Below, one piece after another: positions 1 through 6,797 of a stretch of 34,635 nucleotides of DNA (positions are counted from its first letter, which is position 1; every line of letters begins with the position of its first letter). The notes under the pieces were generated by a model. It saw only the letters and a program-made list of their open reading frames with translations. It was not told where the DNA came from and ran no database searches. Location: the IMG/VR virus record IMGVR_UViG_3300025137_005873, positions 1 through 34,635 of that record. One strand, given 5' to 3'. The stretch is from a virus. The translations under genes and the position numbers were made by a program.

Positions 1-41
1 TGCATGAAGTAAATCAAACGTACTAAAAGTTATTCCAACTT

Positions 42-371
42 TCAATGATTCCTCTTTCCATCAAACACACATACAAAGTAACAACCTTCTGGTCCTGCAT
101 GTACACGATGAAATACATCATCTTCAATTAGTACAATGTCGCCGACACCTACATGAAAAGTAGCATCATCTAAATCCATTGTTCCGCTACCTCTTACAAA
201 ATGATATACTTCTTCTTGTCCGGCGTGTCTGTGTCCGTTAGTTGATTTGTTAGGGTGTAATTCAGTACTACTTAATATTAAGTTATTAAGTAGTTTGTTG
301 TCTCGCAGGAGGTAAGTCTCGTTATCCTTGATTACCTCTCCGCCAATATTGTTAATATTGTCTAATATCAT
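42..371 (-). CDS. Single-domain cupin protein
   Basis: A 109-residue protein with the cupin metal-binding pattern: H47, H49 and E53/E54 in HRHAGQEEVYHF, then a glycine-rich turn (RGSG) and H88 in the second motif (GDIVLIEDDVFHRV). It is a small single-domain beta-barrel without signal peptide, so probably cytoplasmic. Cupins of this size include sugar isomerases, metal-dependent dioxygenases and simple ligand-binding proteins; the sequence does not say which. The start ATG overlaps the TGA of the upstream exported-protein gene by four bases, so the two are probably translationally coupled and transcribed from the promoter at 823-851. The family call is sure, the substrate is unknown. Confidence 0.8.
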   Translation of the reverse strand: MILDNINNIGGEVIKDNETYLLRDNKLLNNLILSSTELHPNKSTNGHRHAGQEEVYHFVRGSGTMDLDDATFHVGVGDIVLIEDDVFHRVHAGPEGCYFVCVFDGKRNH

Positions 372-790
372 TGATTGAATCTAAGTCTATGAATATAACC
401 ATCAACTCTAAATTCTATTGTGCTATGACTATAAACAGTTTTTGTTGTTTCGTTATAACGTGTTTCAACTTGACAAACTGTTTTAGTTCCGCCAGTTGCA
501 TTACTTTTAGAGTTACCTATAAGTCCGCCAATAATTGCACCAATGGCACCACCGTTGTCTACATTCTTTGTAACATTGTTACCAATAACACCACCAATAA
601 TAGCACCTTTAAGTGTATCACCAGTTTTATCACCACTCACTGCTACTTGTTTGCATACTTCAACAGTATAAGGGTTTTGAGTAATTACTTCTTTGTAACT
701 CTTAGTAATAGTTCCTGTTACTTTGTTATCTGCACTTGCAACACTACTAAGTGAAATTAAAAATGCCGTTGCCCATACTATATAGTTCAT
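368..790 (-). CDS. Exported glycine-zipper protein
   Basis: A 140-residue protein with an N-terminal signal peptide (hydrophobic stretch about residues 4-18, likely cleavage after ASA, before DNK). Two glycine-zipper segments follow at about residues 63-71 and 81-91 (GAIIGGVIGN and GAIGAIIGGLIGN), the pattern of the glycine-zipper 2TM domain found in outer-membrane-associated bacterial proteins. No lipobox cysteine is seen, so it is not an obvious lipoprotein. ATG follows a good AGGAGAC ribosome site. It is the first gene behind an early-type promoter (823-851) and is coupled to the cupin gene. It may insert into the host envelope during infection; that role is inferred only. Confidence 0.7.
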   Translation of the reverse strand: MNYIVWATAFLISLSSVASADNKVTGTITKSYKEVITQNPYTVEVCKQVAVSGDKTGDTLKGAIIGGVIGNNVTKNVDNGGAIGAIIGGLIGNSKSNATGGTKTVCQVETRYNETTKTVYSHSTIEFRVDGYIHRLRFNQ

Positions 791-822
791 TATTGTCTCC
801 TATGTTTAAGTTTACTATTATA

Positions 823-851
823 AATGTAGCAGAGAAATACGGTTTTGTCAA
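823..851 (-). promoter_or_regulatory. Early sigma70-type promoter for 790/371 unit
   Basis: Read on the minus strand: TTGACA (846-851), 17-base spacer, TACATT (823-828), then a start region AGTAAACTTAAAC before AGGAG. It shares the GGTTGACA block with the promoters near 7700, 10610 and 10925. Confidence 0.75.
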
Positions 852-881
852 CCGTTATTTTATAGATTTTGGATTGGTTGG

Positions 882-1187
882 TTAGGCGTCTTCTTCAATG
901 CGAACTTCTAGCGGATAGCCATCTTGTCTGGCTGCTAGTGTAACTTCAATGCCTTTTTGTTCAGCAAGTTCATATGGGTATGTTGCAACTACTGCCGATC
1001 CATCTTCATGTATCTTTAGAGTCATTTCCATTGCACCGGTTTCATCATAACTAAAGAAGTTAGTAAGTATCTCAAGTACAAACTCCATTGTTGTTATTTC
1101 ATCGTTGAGTACAATAACTTTCCACAAGTTAGGTTCCTTGAACTCTATTTTTGTTTCAGTTCTAATAATTTCTTTTGTATCTGTCAT
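882..1187 (-). CDS. clpS: ClpS, Clp protease adaptor
   Basis: A 101-residue ClpS homologue. ClpS binds ClpA and delivers N-degron substrates to ClpAP while reducing degradation of ssrA-tagged proteins. The family core is present: LWKVIVLNDEITTMEFV (residues 21-37), with N28/D29/E30 matching the alpha-amine-binding Asn-Asp-Asp, gate residue M34, and H60 (KIHEDG) matching the conserved binding-pocket histidine; ELAEQK matches the later EVAETK block. Length is normal for ClpS. It directly abuts the upstream membrane-protein gene with no gap, so it belongs to the 2774-882 transcript. The same window carries ClpP and tmRNA, which makes a proteolysis-remodelling role likely; no ClpA or ClpX is seen here, so host unfoldases would be used. 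Confidence 0.93.
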   Translation of the reverse strand: MTDTKEIIRTETKIEFKEPNLWKVIVLNDEITTMEFVLEILTNFFSYDETGAMEMTLKIHEDGSAVVATYPYELAEQKGIEVTLAARQDGYPLEVRIEEDA

Positions 1188-1661
1188 TTAGTTTTTTCTC
1201 AAGTGCTTAGGTACGGGCAAGTCATATATAACAAGTTCTTTTTCACCGGAGGTACCACCTCTTACTTTAGGCTCTTTCTTTAACTTAAATTCGCCTTCTT
1301 GTGGTATTCCTGCTTTTGCTTTTTGTTTGCTACGGTTTAACTGCTTTCTTGTTTCTTTACTATTCTCTATAGTATACAATCTACTTCCGTCTTTGTCAAC
1401 CACTAATAAATCTATTTTGTCGCCAATCTCAATATGGTGTATATACATAAACTTACCTTGTGGCATTGAATAGTATGGACGACCCATTGTTTTCTCTAAG
1501 TCAAACATTACCCAACTTAAACACACCAAAGTAAAAGGTACTAGCAATGTTGTTACTTTCCAGTTAACTCTTAGATACATTAAAGTTAATAGGAAAATAA
1601 TTATAAAAGGCCAACCTACAATATGATAAAACCATTGATCAAAAAATGCAAGATTAAACAT
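1188..1661 (-). CDS. Membrane protein of the TolQ/ExbD-like unit
   Basis: I do not recognise the family. The 157-residue protein has two hydrophobic segments at about residues 12-30 and 35-53, joined by a short basic turn, and then a mostly hydrophilic basic C-terminal part (about 60-157) rich in Lys/Arg. A conserved-looking MGRPYYSMPQGKFMYIHHI block follows the second membrane span. It overlaps the end of the ExbD-like gene by one base and abuts clpS, so it is the third member of a tight membrane unit. A TATAAATA late-promoter motif lies 47-54 bases upstream, inside the ExbD-like gene (1708-1715). It could be an accessory subunit of the motor-like pair, which is inference from position. Confidence 0.65.
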   Translation of the reverse strand: MFNLAFFDQWFYHIVGWPFIIIFLLTLMYLRVNWKVTTLLVPFTLVCLSWVMFDLEKTMGRPYYSMPQGKFMYIHHIEIGDKIDLLVVDKDGSRLYTIENSKETRKQLNRSKQKAKAGIPQEGEFKLKKEPKVRGGTSGEKELVIYDLPVPKHLRKN

Positions 1662-2332
1662 TATGGTATCCTTGTGTTACTTGGTGGTAATTCATTGTTA
1701 ATAGGTCTATTTATACTAGTATCGTATTCTTGTGTAAGCCTTCCAACTACTAACTGTCTATTACAATTTTGTACATCAGATATTTTTTGCAGTTGATCTA
1801 TAGTAAACTTCCATATACATATTTCTTGTCCACTTTGTATAAGTGTAATTCTTCTGTTTGCTTTGTCACGATATGGATCAAGTGTTTTTAATGAAACATC
1901 AACAACTTTGGAACCTTCGTTACGAAGATTATATGCATGTACAGTAACATAATAATCACCTGGGATTAAACCTTGTATGTGTATTGTTTCACTGTTTATA
2001 GGAGATACGATTCTTTGACCATTTACCCATATTGCATCATTGCTTTCACCAAGGTCGTCTTTTTCTAAATGAGCGCCAGGTATAACTTTATTTTGAAAAC
2101 TCATTACATTTCCTTCAGGATCTTCCATCCAGAGATCAATGTCTGCATTACTTTTATCTTCCCAAACTGCATTGATAAGAACCTTATCAGGAGGGGTAAT
2201 AACACCCTGTTTTGCTATTGGGTTAATTAACAAATAAGCAATAAAAAACAGAAATACAAACCCTACTAGTAAATTAAATAGCAGATCTATAAATCCAAAA
2301 CTGCTACTATACTTGGGATTGTTCCTTATCAT
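1661..2332 (-). CDS. ExbD/TolR-like single-span protein with large extracytoplasmic domain
   Basis: A 223-residue protein with a short cytoplasmic N-terminus, one membrane helix (about residues 14-37) and a periplasmic domain. The helix carries an acidic residue at the start, D16 in GFIDLLFNLLVGF, at the place of the proton-carrying Asp of ExbD/TolR/MotB. The periplasmic part begins with a DIDLWMEDPEGNVMSF segment resembling DUF2135/YfaP-type domains, followed by beta-rich sequence; no OmpA-like peptidoglycan-binding motif is seen. I start it at the ATG with AGGAACAC in front rather than the TTG five codons earlier. It overlaps the TolQ/ExbB-like gene by 26 bases, as expected for a stoichiometric stator pair. 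The overall family call is moderately sure, the function is not known. Confidence 0.65.
   Translation of the reverse strand: MIRNNPKYSSSFGFIDLLFNLLVGFVFLFFIAYLLINPIAKQGVITPPDKVLINAVWEDKSNADIDLWMEDPEGNVMSFQNKVIPGAHLEKDDLGESNDAIWVNGQRIVSPINSETIHIQGLIPGDYYVTVHAYNLRNEGSKVVDVSLKTLDPYRDKANRRITLIQSGQEICIWKFTIDQLQKISDVQNCNRQLVVGRLTQEYDTSINRPINNELPPSNTRIP
1708..1715 (-). promoter_or_regulatory. Late-type motif inside ExbD-like gene
   Basis: Minus-strand TATAAATA lies 47 bases upstream of the start of the 157-residue membrane-protein gene. It may give late expression of that gene and clpS. An identical motif inside the 127-residue gene (4561-4568) could do the same for bS21. Both lie in coding sequence, so chance is possible. 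Confidence 0.35.
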
Positions 2333-2774
2333 GTGTTCCTGTCTCAATCAATACTAGTTGTGTTTTTAGGTGTAAGCTCGTAATTAGTCCAACTAACGTA
2401 GTGCTTAAGGCGGTACTCATGCCCACTGCCATATACGTTAATGCTTCTGTTAAACTTTCCGTACTTTTTACATCTATGTCTGTAAATGCTGAAAACAGCA
2501 TCATTAAGAATCCACATACTGTACCGATTAAGCCAAGAGTAACTAAACTCTCACTGCTGAACCATAATACGTCAAGATTAAAGATTGTTGGTTTTAGTAT
2601 GTACCCTAGTACACTTATTGAACTCACTAGCCAGATTGCTAGGATAAGAAAACTGATTTTGGTTTGGTCGGCACTCCATAATGCTTGCCACATGTCAAAC
2701 ATGTACAACACGAAGAAAGAAAAAAAGGTAAAGCTCAATAGAATCACCCATTTAAAGAAAATGTTTTGTTTCAT
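2307..2774 (-). CDS. TolQ/ExbB/MotA-like proton-channel subunit
   Basis: A 155-residue integral membrane protein with four predicted spans at about residues 8-28, 40-60, 77-97 and 112-134. The third and fourth carry the hallmarks of the MotA/TolQ/ExbB family: GLIGTVCGFLMMLFSAF (81-97) and MAVGMSTALSTTLVGL (115-130), with small residues and threonines that line the proton path in known family members. It is shorter than ExbB (about 240) and lacks the large cytoplasmic loop. With the overlapping ExbD-like gene it would form a proton-driven stator in the inner membrane. Its leader contains a perfect 10-bp inverted repeat (2793-2830) and no clear Shine-Dalgarno. Confidence 0.75.
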   Translation of the reverse strand: MKQNIFFKWVILLSFTFFSFFVLYMFDMWQALWSADQTKISFLILAIWLVSSISVLGYILKPTIFNLDVLWFSSESLVTLGLIGTVCGFLMMLFSAFTDIDVKSTESLTEALTYMAVGMSTALSTTLVGLITSLHLKTQLVLIETGTHDKEQSQV

Positions 2775-2792
2775 AATATAAGTACCAAATAA

Positions 2793-2830
2793 TGTGAAGG
2801 GTATGTTCCAACTTCTAAAAACCCTTCACA
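2793..2830 (-). repeat. 10-bp inverted repeat in leader of TolQ-like gene
   Basis: TGTGAAGGGT (2793-2802) and its exact complement ACCCTTCACA (2821-2830) are separated by 18 bases, in the gap between hsp20 and the TolQ/ExbB-like gene. It can form a hairpin 20 bases upstream of the start codon, or serve as an operator. It lacks a U-tract in the reading direction, so a simple terminator is unlikely. A GATAAATA late-like box lies next to it (2833-2840). Confidence 0.6.
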
Positions 2831-2847
2831 TCTATTTATCATTACTA

Positions 2848-3294
2848 TTAATTTATTTCAATAGTTTTTGGCTTCATTGCATCTGGAATAATCTTTTCTA
2901 AGTGAATACTTAAAATTCCGTTATTCAGACTAGCATCCTTTACTTCAACGAAATCAGCAAGATTAAACGTTCTAGTAAAGTTACGATTTGCGAGACCTTT
3001 GTGTAGGTACTCATATCCATCTGCTTCATCTAATCCATCAACATCTTCTTTAGTTTGGGCACCGGTTACAGTTAACGTACCGTTTTCCATAGTAATAGCA
3101 ATATCTGGTTTTAAGAAACCAGCGGCTGCAATTTCAATAAAGTAGTGTTCATCATCTTTACGGATAATGTTATATGGTGGATAATTTTGTTGTGATGCCG
3201 CTTCCATGTTGCTTGAAATTCTATCAAAAAGTTGATTGAATCCAATTGAGTTGCGGTAGAATGGATTTAAGTCCAGTGAGGTAATTCTTGTCAT
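2848..3294 (-). CDS. hsp20: Hsp20 small heat-shock protein
   Basis: A 148-residue IbpA-type small heat-shock protein, an ATP-independent holdase that keeps unfolding proteins soluble. It has the N-terminal FDRISS region, the alpha-crystallin domain (about residues 35-130, with YNIIRKDDEHYFIEIAAAGF) and the GILSIHLEKIIPD end of that domain. T4-like marine phages commonly carry such a gene. I start it at the ATG preceded by AAGGAGAACTAAA, eight codons inside a longer TTG reading. It sits behind a consensus promoter (3389-3417) with an 85-90 base leader that contains a hairpin. Its place beside clpS and the membrane unit fits a protein-homeostasis function. Confidence 0.92.
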   Translation of the reverse strand: MTRITSLDLNPFYRNSIGFNQLFDRISSNMEAASQQNYPPYNIIRKDDEHYFIEIAAAGFLKPDIAITMENGTLTVTGAQTKEDVDGLDEADGYEYLHKGLANRNFTRTFNLADFVEVKDASLNNGILSIHLEKIIPDAMKPKTIEIN

Positions 3295-3334
3295 TTTAGT
3301 TCTCCTTATAATAAGCAAGATTTATATGTTGGAA

Positions 3335-3354
3335 CCCGTTTAGGCGTTCCGGTT
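3335..3354 (-). promoter_or_regulatory. Hairpin in hsp20 leader
   Basis: Minus-strand GGAACGCCTAAACGGGTTCC folds into a 5-bp GGAAC/GTTCC stem with further C-G pairs beyond one mismatch. It lies in the untranslated leader of hsp20, where many bacterial small heat-shock genes carry RNA thermometers. I see no direct pairing with the AAGGAG site, so a thermometer is only a possibility. Confidence 0.35.
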
Positions 3355-3388
3355 ACAATAGTACAAACCATTTGCACTATATGTCTTT

Positions 3389-3417
3389 ATTATACTACTA
3401 TTTATCAACAATGTCAA
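3389..3417 (-). promoter_or_regulatory. Consensus sigma70 promoter for hsp20
   Basis: Minus-strand TTGACA (3412-3417), exactly 17 bases, TATAAT (3389-3394): full match to the sigma70 consensus. The -35 box overlaps the 3' end of the SGNH-like gene, so hsp20 can be transcribed independently by unmodified host polymerase. Confidence 0.85.
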
Positions 3418-4150
3418 GATGCTTTACAAAATATTCTGCAATCACATCATGTCCTAATTGTGTTGGGTGACTAGTGTCATCAAAGTAGTCTTTGTTATCT
3501 GTAAATTCTGTTCTTTCAAAGTAAGCACGTTCATAGTTACTGTCTAAATGTTTCTTTGCCCACTCATTGCCGTATTCGTTAACAATCTGTAAAAAACCAA
3601 CTTCATAAATTGGAGCATCAAACGTAAACGATCTTCCTGTTGCATGTTTATGTAATATGTTTATAAGACTTGAGTTGTGTACATCAATAATGTCCTTATT
3701 CATATTTCTCCAGTATTCACAATCTTCAAACACAGGAACAAATATAGTATCACAACCCCATGTATCATGTATAATACGTTTCATTGCATGTAGTTTAAAT
3801 TTTGTAGTGTGCAATAAATCAGTTAAGCCTACATCATTAAATACTTGTGCTTGAGCTTCTTTATACCATTTGTCAGGATAATAGTCTGCGGCAACACATA
3901 GTTCAATATTAGTTGCCATATTAATTGTAATTCTACTAATACTTGTAAATGCAACTATACATTTATCAACTTGTGTGTCTTTAAATTCAATAGAGGTATT
4001 ACTAACCAATTCAAGTAACTGCTCGTTACTACCTCCGGGTACACCAAATGCTGTAGTCGTAATGTTGTGCTTTTGTTTAAGCACAAGAGGCCATGGCGTC
4101 CAGTCTTGCCAATCTGCTGACCAACTATCACCAAATGTGAAAATTGTCAT
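3398..4150 (-). CDS. SGNH/GDSL-like hydrolase-fold protein
   Basis: A 250-residue protein with the SGNH block order: FTFGDSWSADW near the N-terminus (block I, candidate nucleophile Ser9), a glycine/asparagine-rich GVPGGSNEQL (block II), and DDTSHPTQLGHDVIAEYF near the C-terminus (block V, Asp-x-x-His pattern). SGNH enzymes are esterases or acetyl-hydrolases acting on sugars, lipids or peptidoglycan. No signal peptide is visible, so it may act in the cytoplasm or be a virion part. It overlaps the stop of the bS21 gene by one base. A second SGNH-like gene lies at 8991-9749. The fold is fairly sure, the substrate unknown. Confidence 0.65.
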   Translation of the reverse strand: MTIFTFGDSWSADWQDWTPWPLVLKQKHNITTTAFGVPGGSNEQLLELVSNTSIEFKDTQVDKCIVAFTSISRITINMATNIELCVAADYYPDKWYKEAQAQVFNDVGLTDLLHTTKFKLHAMKRIIHDTWGCDTIFVPVFEDCEYWRNMNKDIIDVHNSSLINILHKHATGRSFTFDAPIYEVGFLQIVNEYGNEWAKKHLDSNYERAYFERTEFTDNKDYFDDTSHPTQLGHDVIAEYFVKHLDIVDK

Positions 4151-4401
4151 TAATTGCTATCTATTTGTTGCTTTTTCTTTAACCAACGTTTACGTCCGGC
4201 TTTTTTTGCTAAACGTCGTTGTTCACTTGGTTTTACAAAGTATTGCTTTTCTCGATAGTCTTGCAGTATACCTTCATTGTTAACTTTTTTCTTTAGTTTA
4301 CGAATTGCTTTTGCAACATCATTGTTTATTACGGTTACTGTTAATCCATCACCAAAATTGGCTTCATTCTTTTTACTATCAAATTTGCGATTATACGCCA
4401 T
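4150..4401 (-). CDS. rpsU: Ribosomal protein bS21
   Basis: An 83-residue homologue of ribosomal protein bS21, which sits near the mRNA exit of the 30S subunit and helps selection of Shine-Dalgarno-bearing messages. The family core is clear: TVTVINNDVAKAIRKLKKKV, then ILQDYREKQYFVKPSEQRR and a very basic tail (AKKAGRKRWLKKKQQ). The first 17 residues are an extension relative to a typical bS21. Phage-borne bS21 is known from phages of SAR11 and others and is thought to bias host ribosomes to phage messages. The gene overlaps its neighbours on both sides (11 bases upstream, 1 downstream), so it is co-translated with them. Confidence 0.93.
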   Translation of the reverse strand: MAYNRKFDSKKNEANFGDGLTVTVINNDVAKAIRKLKKKVNNEGILQDYREKQYFVKPSEQRRLAKKAGRKRWLKKKQQIDSN

Positions 4402-4774
4402 ACTCTGTTTTTTCCTCTTCGTGATCCAAATGTTTAATATATGCAGTTAATATGCTTGTTGAGTATTTAGCATTAATTATCTCTGCACTTTTTATATTAT
4501 GCCAAACGTTGGGTCTTCCAAGAATCCAGCCTAAATGTAAATGAGCTTGTTTTGTGCAAGTATTTATAAATGTAAAATTACTTGCATTTACTGTTGTTGC
4601 GATCCAGTCAAAGTCAGTAACATCATGTGTAATACAATGAATACTAACTCGTCCTTTAAATCGCTCGATAATGTCTAGTAGCTCAACTGCTGACGGAGTG
4701 TCAGCAACTAGGCATATCTTGTAATCACTATTGTGATCAAAATCCGGATAGGTAACTAAATTTACTTCTGACAT
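4391..4774 (-). CDS. Uncharacterised protein, possible Rossmann-like fold
   Basis: I do not recognise this 127-residue protein. It begins with alternating strand-helix sequence (YKICLVADTPSAVELLDIIERF, then VSIHCITHDVTDFDWIA and FTFINTC), which suggests a small alpha/beta fold of Rossmann or TIR-like type, but no catalytic motif is clear. A hydrophilic acidic tail (HLDHEEEKTEYG) ends it. It lies one base downstream of the large coiled-coil membrane-protein gene and overlaps the bS21 start, so it belongs to the same transcript. A TATAAATA late-promoter motif lies inside it (4561-4568) and might serve bS21. Confidence 0.55.
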   Translation of the reverse strand: MSEVNLVTYPDFDHNSDYKICLVADTPSAVELLDIIERFKGRVSIHCITHDVTDFDWIATTVNASNFTFINTCTKQAHLHLGWILGRPNVWHNIKSAEIINAKYSTSILTAYIKHLDHEEEKTEYGV

Positions 4775-4775
4775 G

Positions 4776-6722
4776 CTAACCTTTTGATAAGAAGTCTGTC
4801 ATTTCTTGTTTTTCTTGATCAGTAAGATCTTCGAGCTCAGTTTCACCTTTTGCTACTGCTTCAACTAAGTGTCTAACATACTCTTCTGTCAAGTAACTAT
4901 CTGTGCCGTTTTTATCAACGTCAATCCATTTCTTACCATTGTACTTGTACAATGAATGTGGAAACACATCTGTTTTAGTAAACAACTGACCGTTCTTTGG
5001 ACTGTCTGGAAAAATACTACCAAATGCCGCAGGCGGAATCTCATCATCATCTTCATCGTCATCTGCTATTGGCATAAGTTGTTCTGTTAGTGGCTTTTCA
5101 ACTAATTTGTATTTTTTGTTTAGACGTTCCATTGCGGCATCACGTGCTCTAACTTGTTTGTCTAACTCTTTTGCTTCTGCTTCTTTTTCTCTACGAAGTG
5201 CGTCAGCAGCCTTAATCTTAGTTTCATCTTCAACAAGTTTTTCAACCTCGACTTCAACTTCTTTTATCTCAGGCTCTTTATTCTCAAGTTCCTTAATAGT
5301 TGCTTTCAAGTCTTTTATTGTTTGCTTATGTGTTTTAATTTCTTCTTTGTTTTCACCAATGTCTTCTGTGAGCCCATCAATAATAGCACCAAACTTGTCT
5401 TTGTTTTTCTCTAAAAGTTTTTCAAGTTCTTCTACTGCTTTATCTTTGTCAGCATTAACTGTTTCAATAGCACTTTCAAGTTCAGTGATACGACCATCTT
5501 TGTCCTCACCCTCTTCTGTAAGTCTATCGAGCTCTGCTTCAAGTTTTTGTAAAAACTCATTATACTCTTCTATTTTCATTTCTAGTTCCTTAATCCGTAT
5601 AGTTTTGGCTTCCGGGCCGTGCTTTTCTTCTCTTATCCATCTAATTTGCATACTGGCGGCTAATACCAGCATAATGGCAAGTGGGTCAAAAACTGCAACA
5701 ATAATTATAATAACCCAACGTACTGCCGCTTCTAATAAGTTACGGTCAGCATCTTCCCCATAGATAAATTCTGCAATGTATTTGATTGGTCCAACTTCTG
5801 CTTCAAGTTGTCTGTAACTACTTTCTATAGCAGTTTTGTCTTTTCTAAACCTGTCAACTACTTTTTGTTCTGCTAATACAAGATTCTCAAGTTCATTTAC
5901 TCTACCATCTATATTGTCTGTCTTTGTATTAGTTTGATTTCTTAAATCGTCAATTCTATCTGCTATTGCTTCTACTTGACCGGCATACTTGTTATCTATT
6001 GCGTCAAGTTGGTCTTTTAGCACACCTTGTATTTTTCTAATTTCACGTTGTGCAGAGGCAGCCACACCTACTTCGTTTTTCTTTTCTTGATCAATTTCTT
6101 TTGATTTTTTTTGACTACTAAAACTGTTTTGATACTTTAGCTCAATATTTTTAATATTGTCTTCTTTACGTTGCCGAGCTTGACTAATACGATCGTTTTG
6201 TAGTTGTATATTTTTGTCGGCTTGCTTTCTTGCATCGCCTTTTTCTTTGTCAATACGATTATATAAGTTATCTAGTATCTTTTGTTCTTTGTCAACTAGT
6301 GTATCAACTCTTGTATTTGTACCTGTACTAAGTCTATCAACTTCTAGTAACCATCTCTCAATCTTGCTATTAGATCTATCAATATTTCCTTTGATAACTT
6401 CAATCTGTGCAATTTGATCTTGTGATTGTGCCGTTTGTTGAATATGACTTTTACTAAGGAATCCAAAGATACCCATGCTTGTAATAAACATTAATATGAA
6501 TACTGCTGTACTCAAATATGCTTTAGTAAGTGTAGGTGCTTTTTTCCAGAAGGTGTGTAACCAAACTGTGCTGACAATTTTACCTACCTCAAGTACTGCA
6601 CCCATAAGAATAATAGGCATTACTGCGGCGGCAAAAATTGCGGCTAGTCCAACGATACTATAATAGGCGGCAATCGCCGATATAGATAAAGCGACTAGTA
6701 ATGTGAGAATCGCGAATAACAT
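4776..6722 (-). CDS. Large membrane protein with long coiled coils
   Basis: A 648-residue protein of unknown function. It has three hydrophobic segments at the N-terminus (about residues 1-24, 26-50 and 68-88), a long charged coiled coil (about 95-320), another hydrophobic region (about 335-362, AVRWVIIIIVAVFDPLAIML), a second, very acidic/basic coiled coil (about 370-540) and a C-terminal globular tail with FTKTDVFPHSLYKYNGKKWID. Similar architecture occurs in envelope-spanning or membrane-tethered scaffold proteins; it is not a recognisable tape measure. The only ATG in this region has no Shine-Dalgarno, and a promoter-like pair (6730-6758) ends just upstream, so translation may be from a very short leader. 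Confidence 0.7.
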   Translation of the reverse strand: MLFAILTLLVALSISAIAAYYSIVGLAAIFAAAVMPIILMGAVLEVGKIVSTVWLHTFWKKAPTLTKAYLSTAVFILMFITSMGIFGFLSKSHIQQTAQSQDQIAQIEVIKGNIDRSNSKIERWLLEVDRLSTGTNTRVDTLVDKEQKILDNLYNRIDKEKGDARKQADKNIQLQNDRISQARQRKEDNIKNIELKYQNSFSSQKKSKEIDQEKKNEVGVAASAQREIRKIQGVLKDQLDAIDNKYAGQVEAIADRIDDLRNQTNTKTDNIDGRVNELENLVLAEQKVVDRFRKDKTAIESSYRQLEAEVGPIKYIAEFIYGEDADRNLLEAAVRWVIIIIVAVFDPLAIMLVLAASMQIRWIREEKHGPEAKTIRIKELEMKIEEYNEFLQKLEAELDRLTEEGEDKDGRITELESAIETVNADKDKAVEELEKLLEKNKDKFGAIIDGLTEDIGENKEEIKTHKQTIKDLKATIKELENKEPEIKEVEVEVEKLVEDETKIKAADALRREKEAEAKELDKQVRARDAAMERLNKKYKLVEKPLTEQLMPIADDDEDDDEIPPAAFGSIFPDSPKNGQLFTKTDVFPHSLYKYNGKKWIDVDKNGTDSYLTEEYVRHLVEAVAKGETELEDLTDQEKQEMTDFLSKG

Positions 6723-6729
6723 ATACTAT

Positions 6730-6758
6730 ATTTAACACATTTCTACACCAAAAGTCAA
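6730..6758 (-). promoter_or_regulatory. Promoter candidate for 6722 gene
   Basis: Minus-strand TTGACT (6753-6758), 17 bases, TTAAAT (6730-6735). It shares the AGGTTGAC block with the other early promoters. The expected start site is almost at the ATG (6722), so the message would be close to leaderless, which is unusual. Confidence 0.5.
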
Positions 6759-6768
6759 CCTAATTCGT

Positions 6769-6793
6769 AAAAAAACAGGCAACGTGCCTGTTT
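6769..6793 (-). terminator. Rho-independent terminator
   Basis: Minus-strand hairpin AAACAGGCA / TGCCTGTTT with a three-base loop, followed by a run of U. It ends the small gene at 6798-6968 and insulates it from the promoter of the 6722 gene. Confidence 0.9.
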
Positions 6794-6797
6794 AATA

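Noticed and set aside
2401-2781. Plus-strand frame of 126 codons opposite the TolQ-like gene
   Set aside because: The minus strand encodes clear MotA/ExbB motifs; the plus frame is low-complexity without a ribosome site and is a shadow.
3295-3380. ROSE-type RNA thermometer upstream of hsp20
   Set aside because: There is a hairpin, but I see no anti-Shine-Dalgarno segment pairing with AAGGAG, so I keep it only as an unnamed hairpin.
5107-5763. Plus-strand frame of 218 codons opposite the large coiled-coil gene
   Set aside because: It is a Ser/Leu-rich shadow of the Lys/Glu-rich coiled coil on the minus strand.
4776-6722. Tape-measure protein
   Set aside because: The coiled-coil length could suggest it, but four membrane spans at fixed places and the T4-type tape-measure genes' usual position are not matched.
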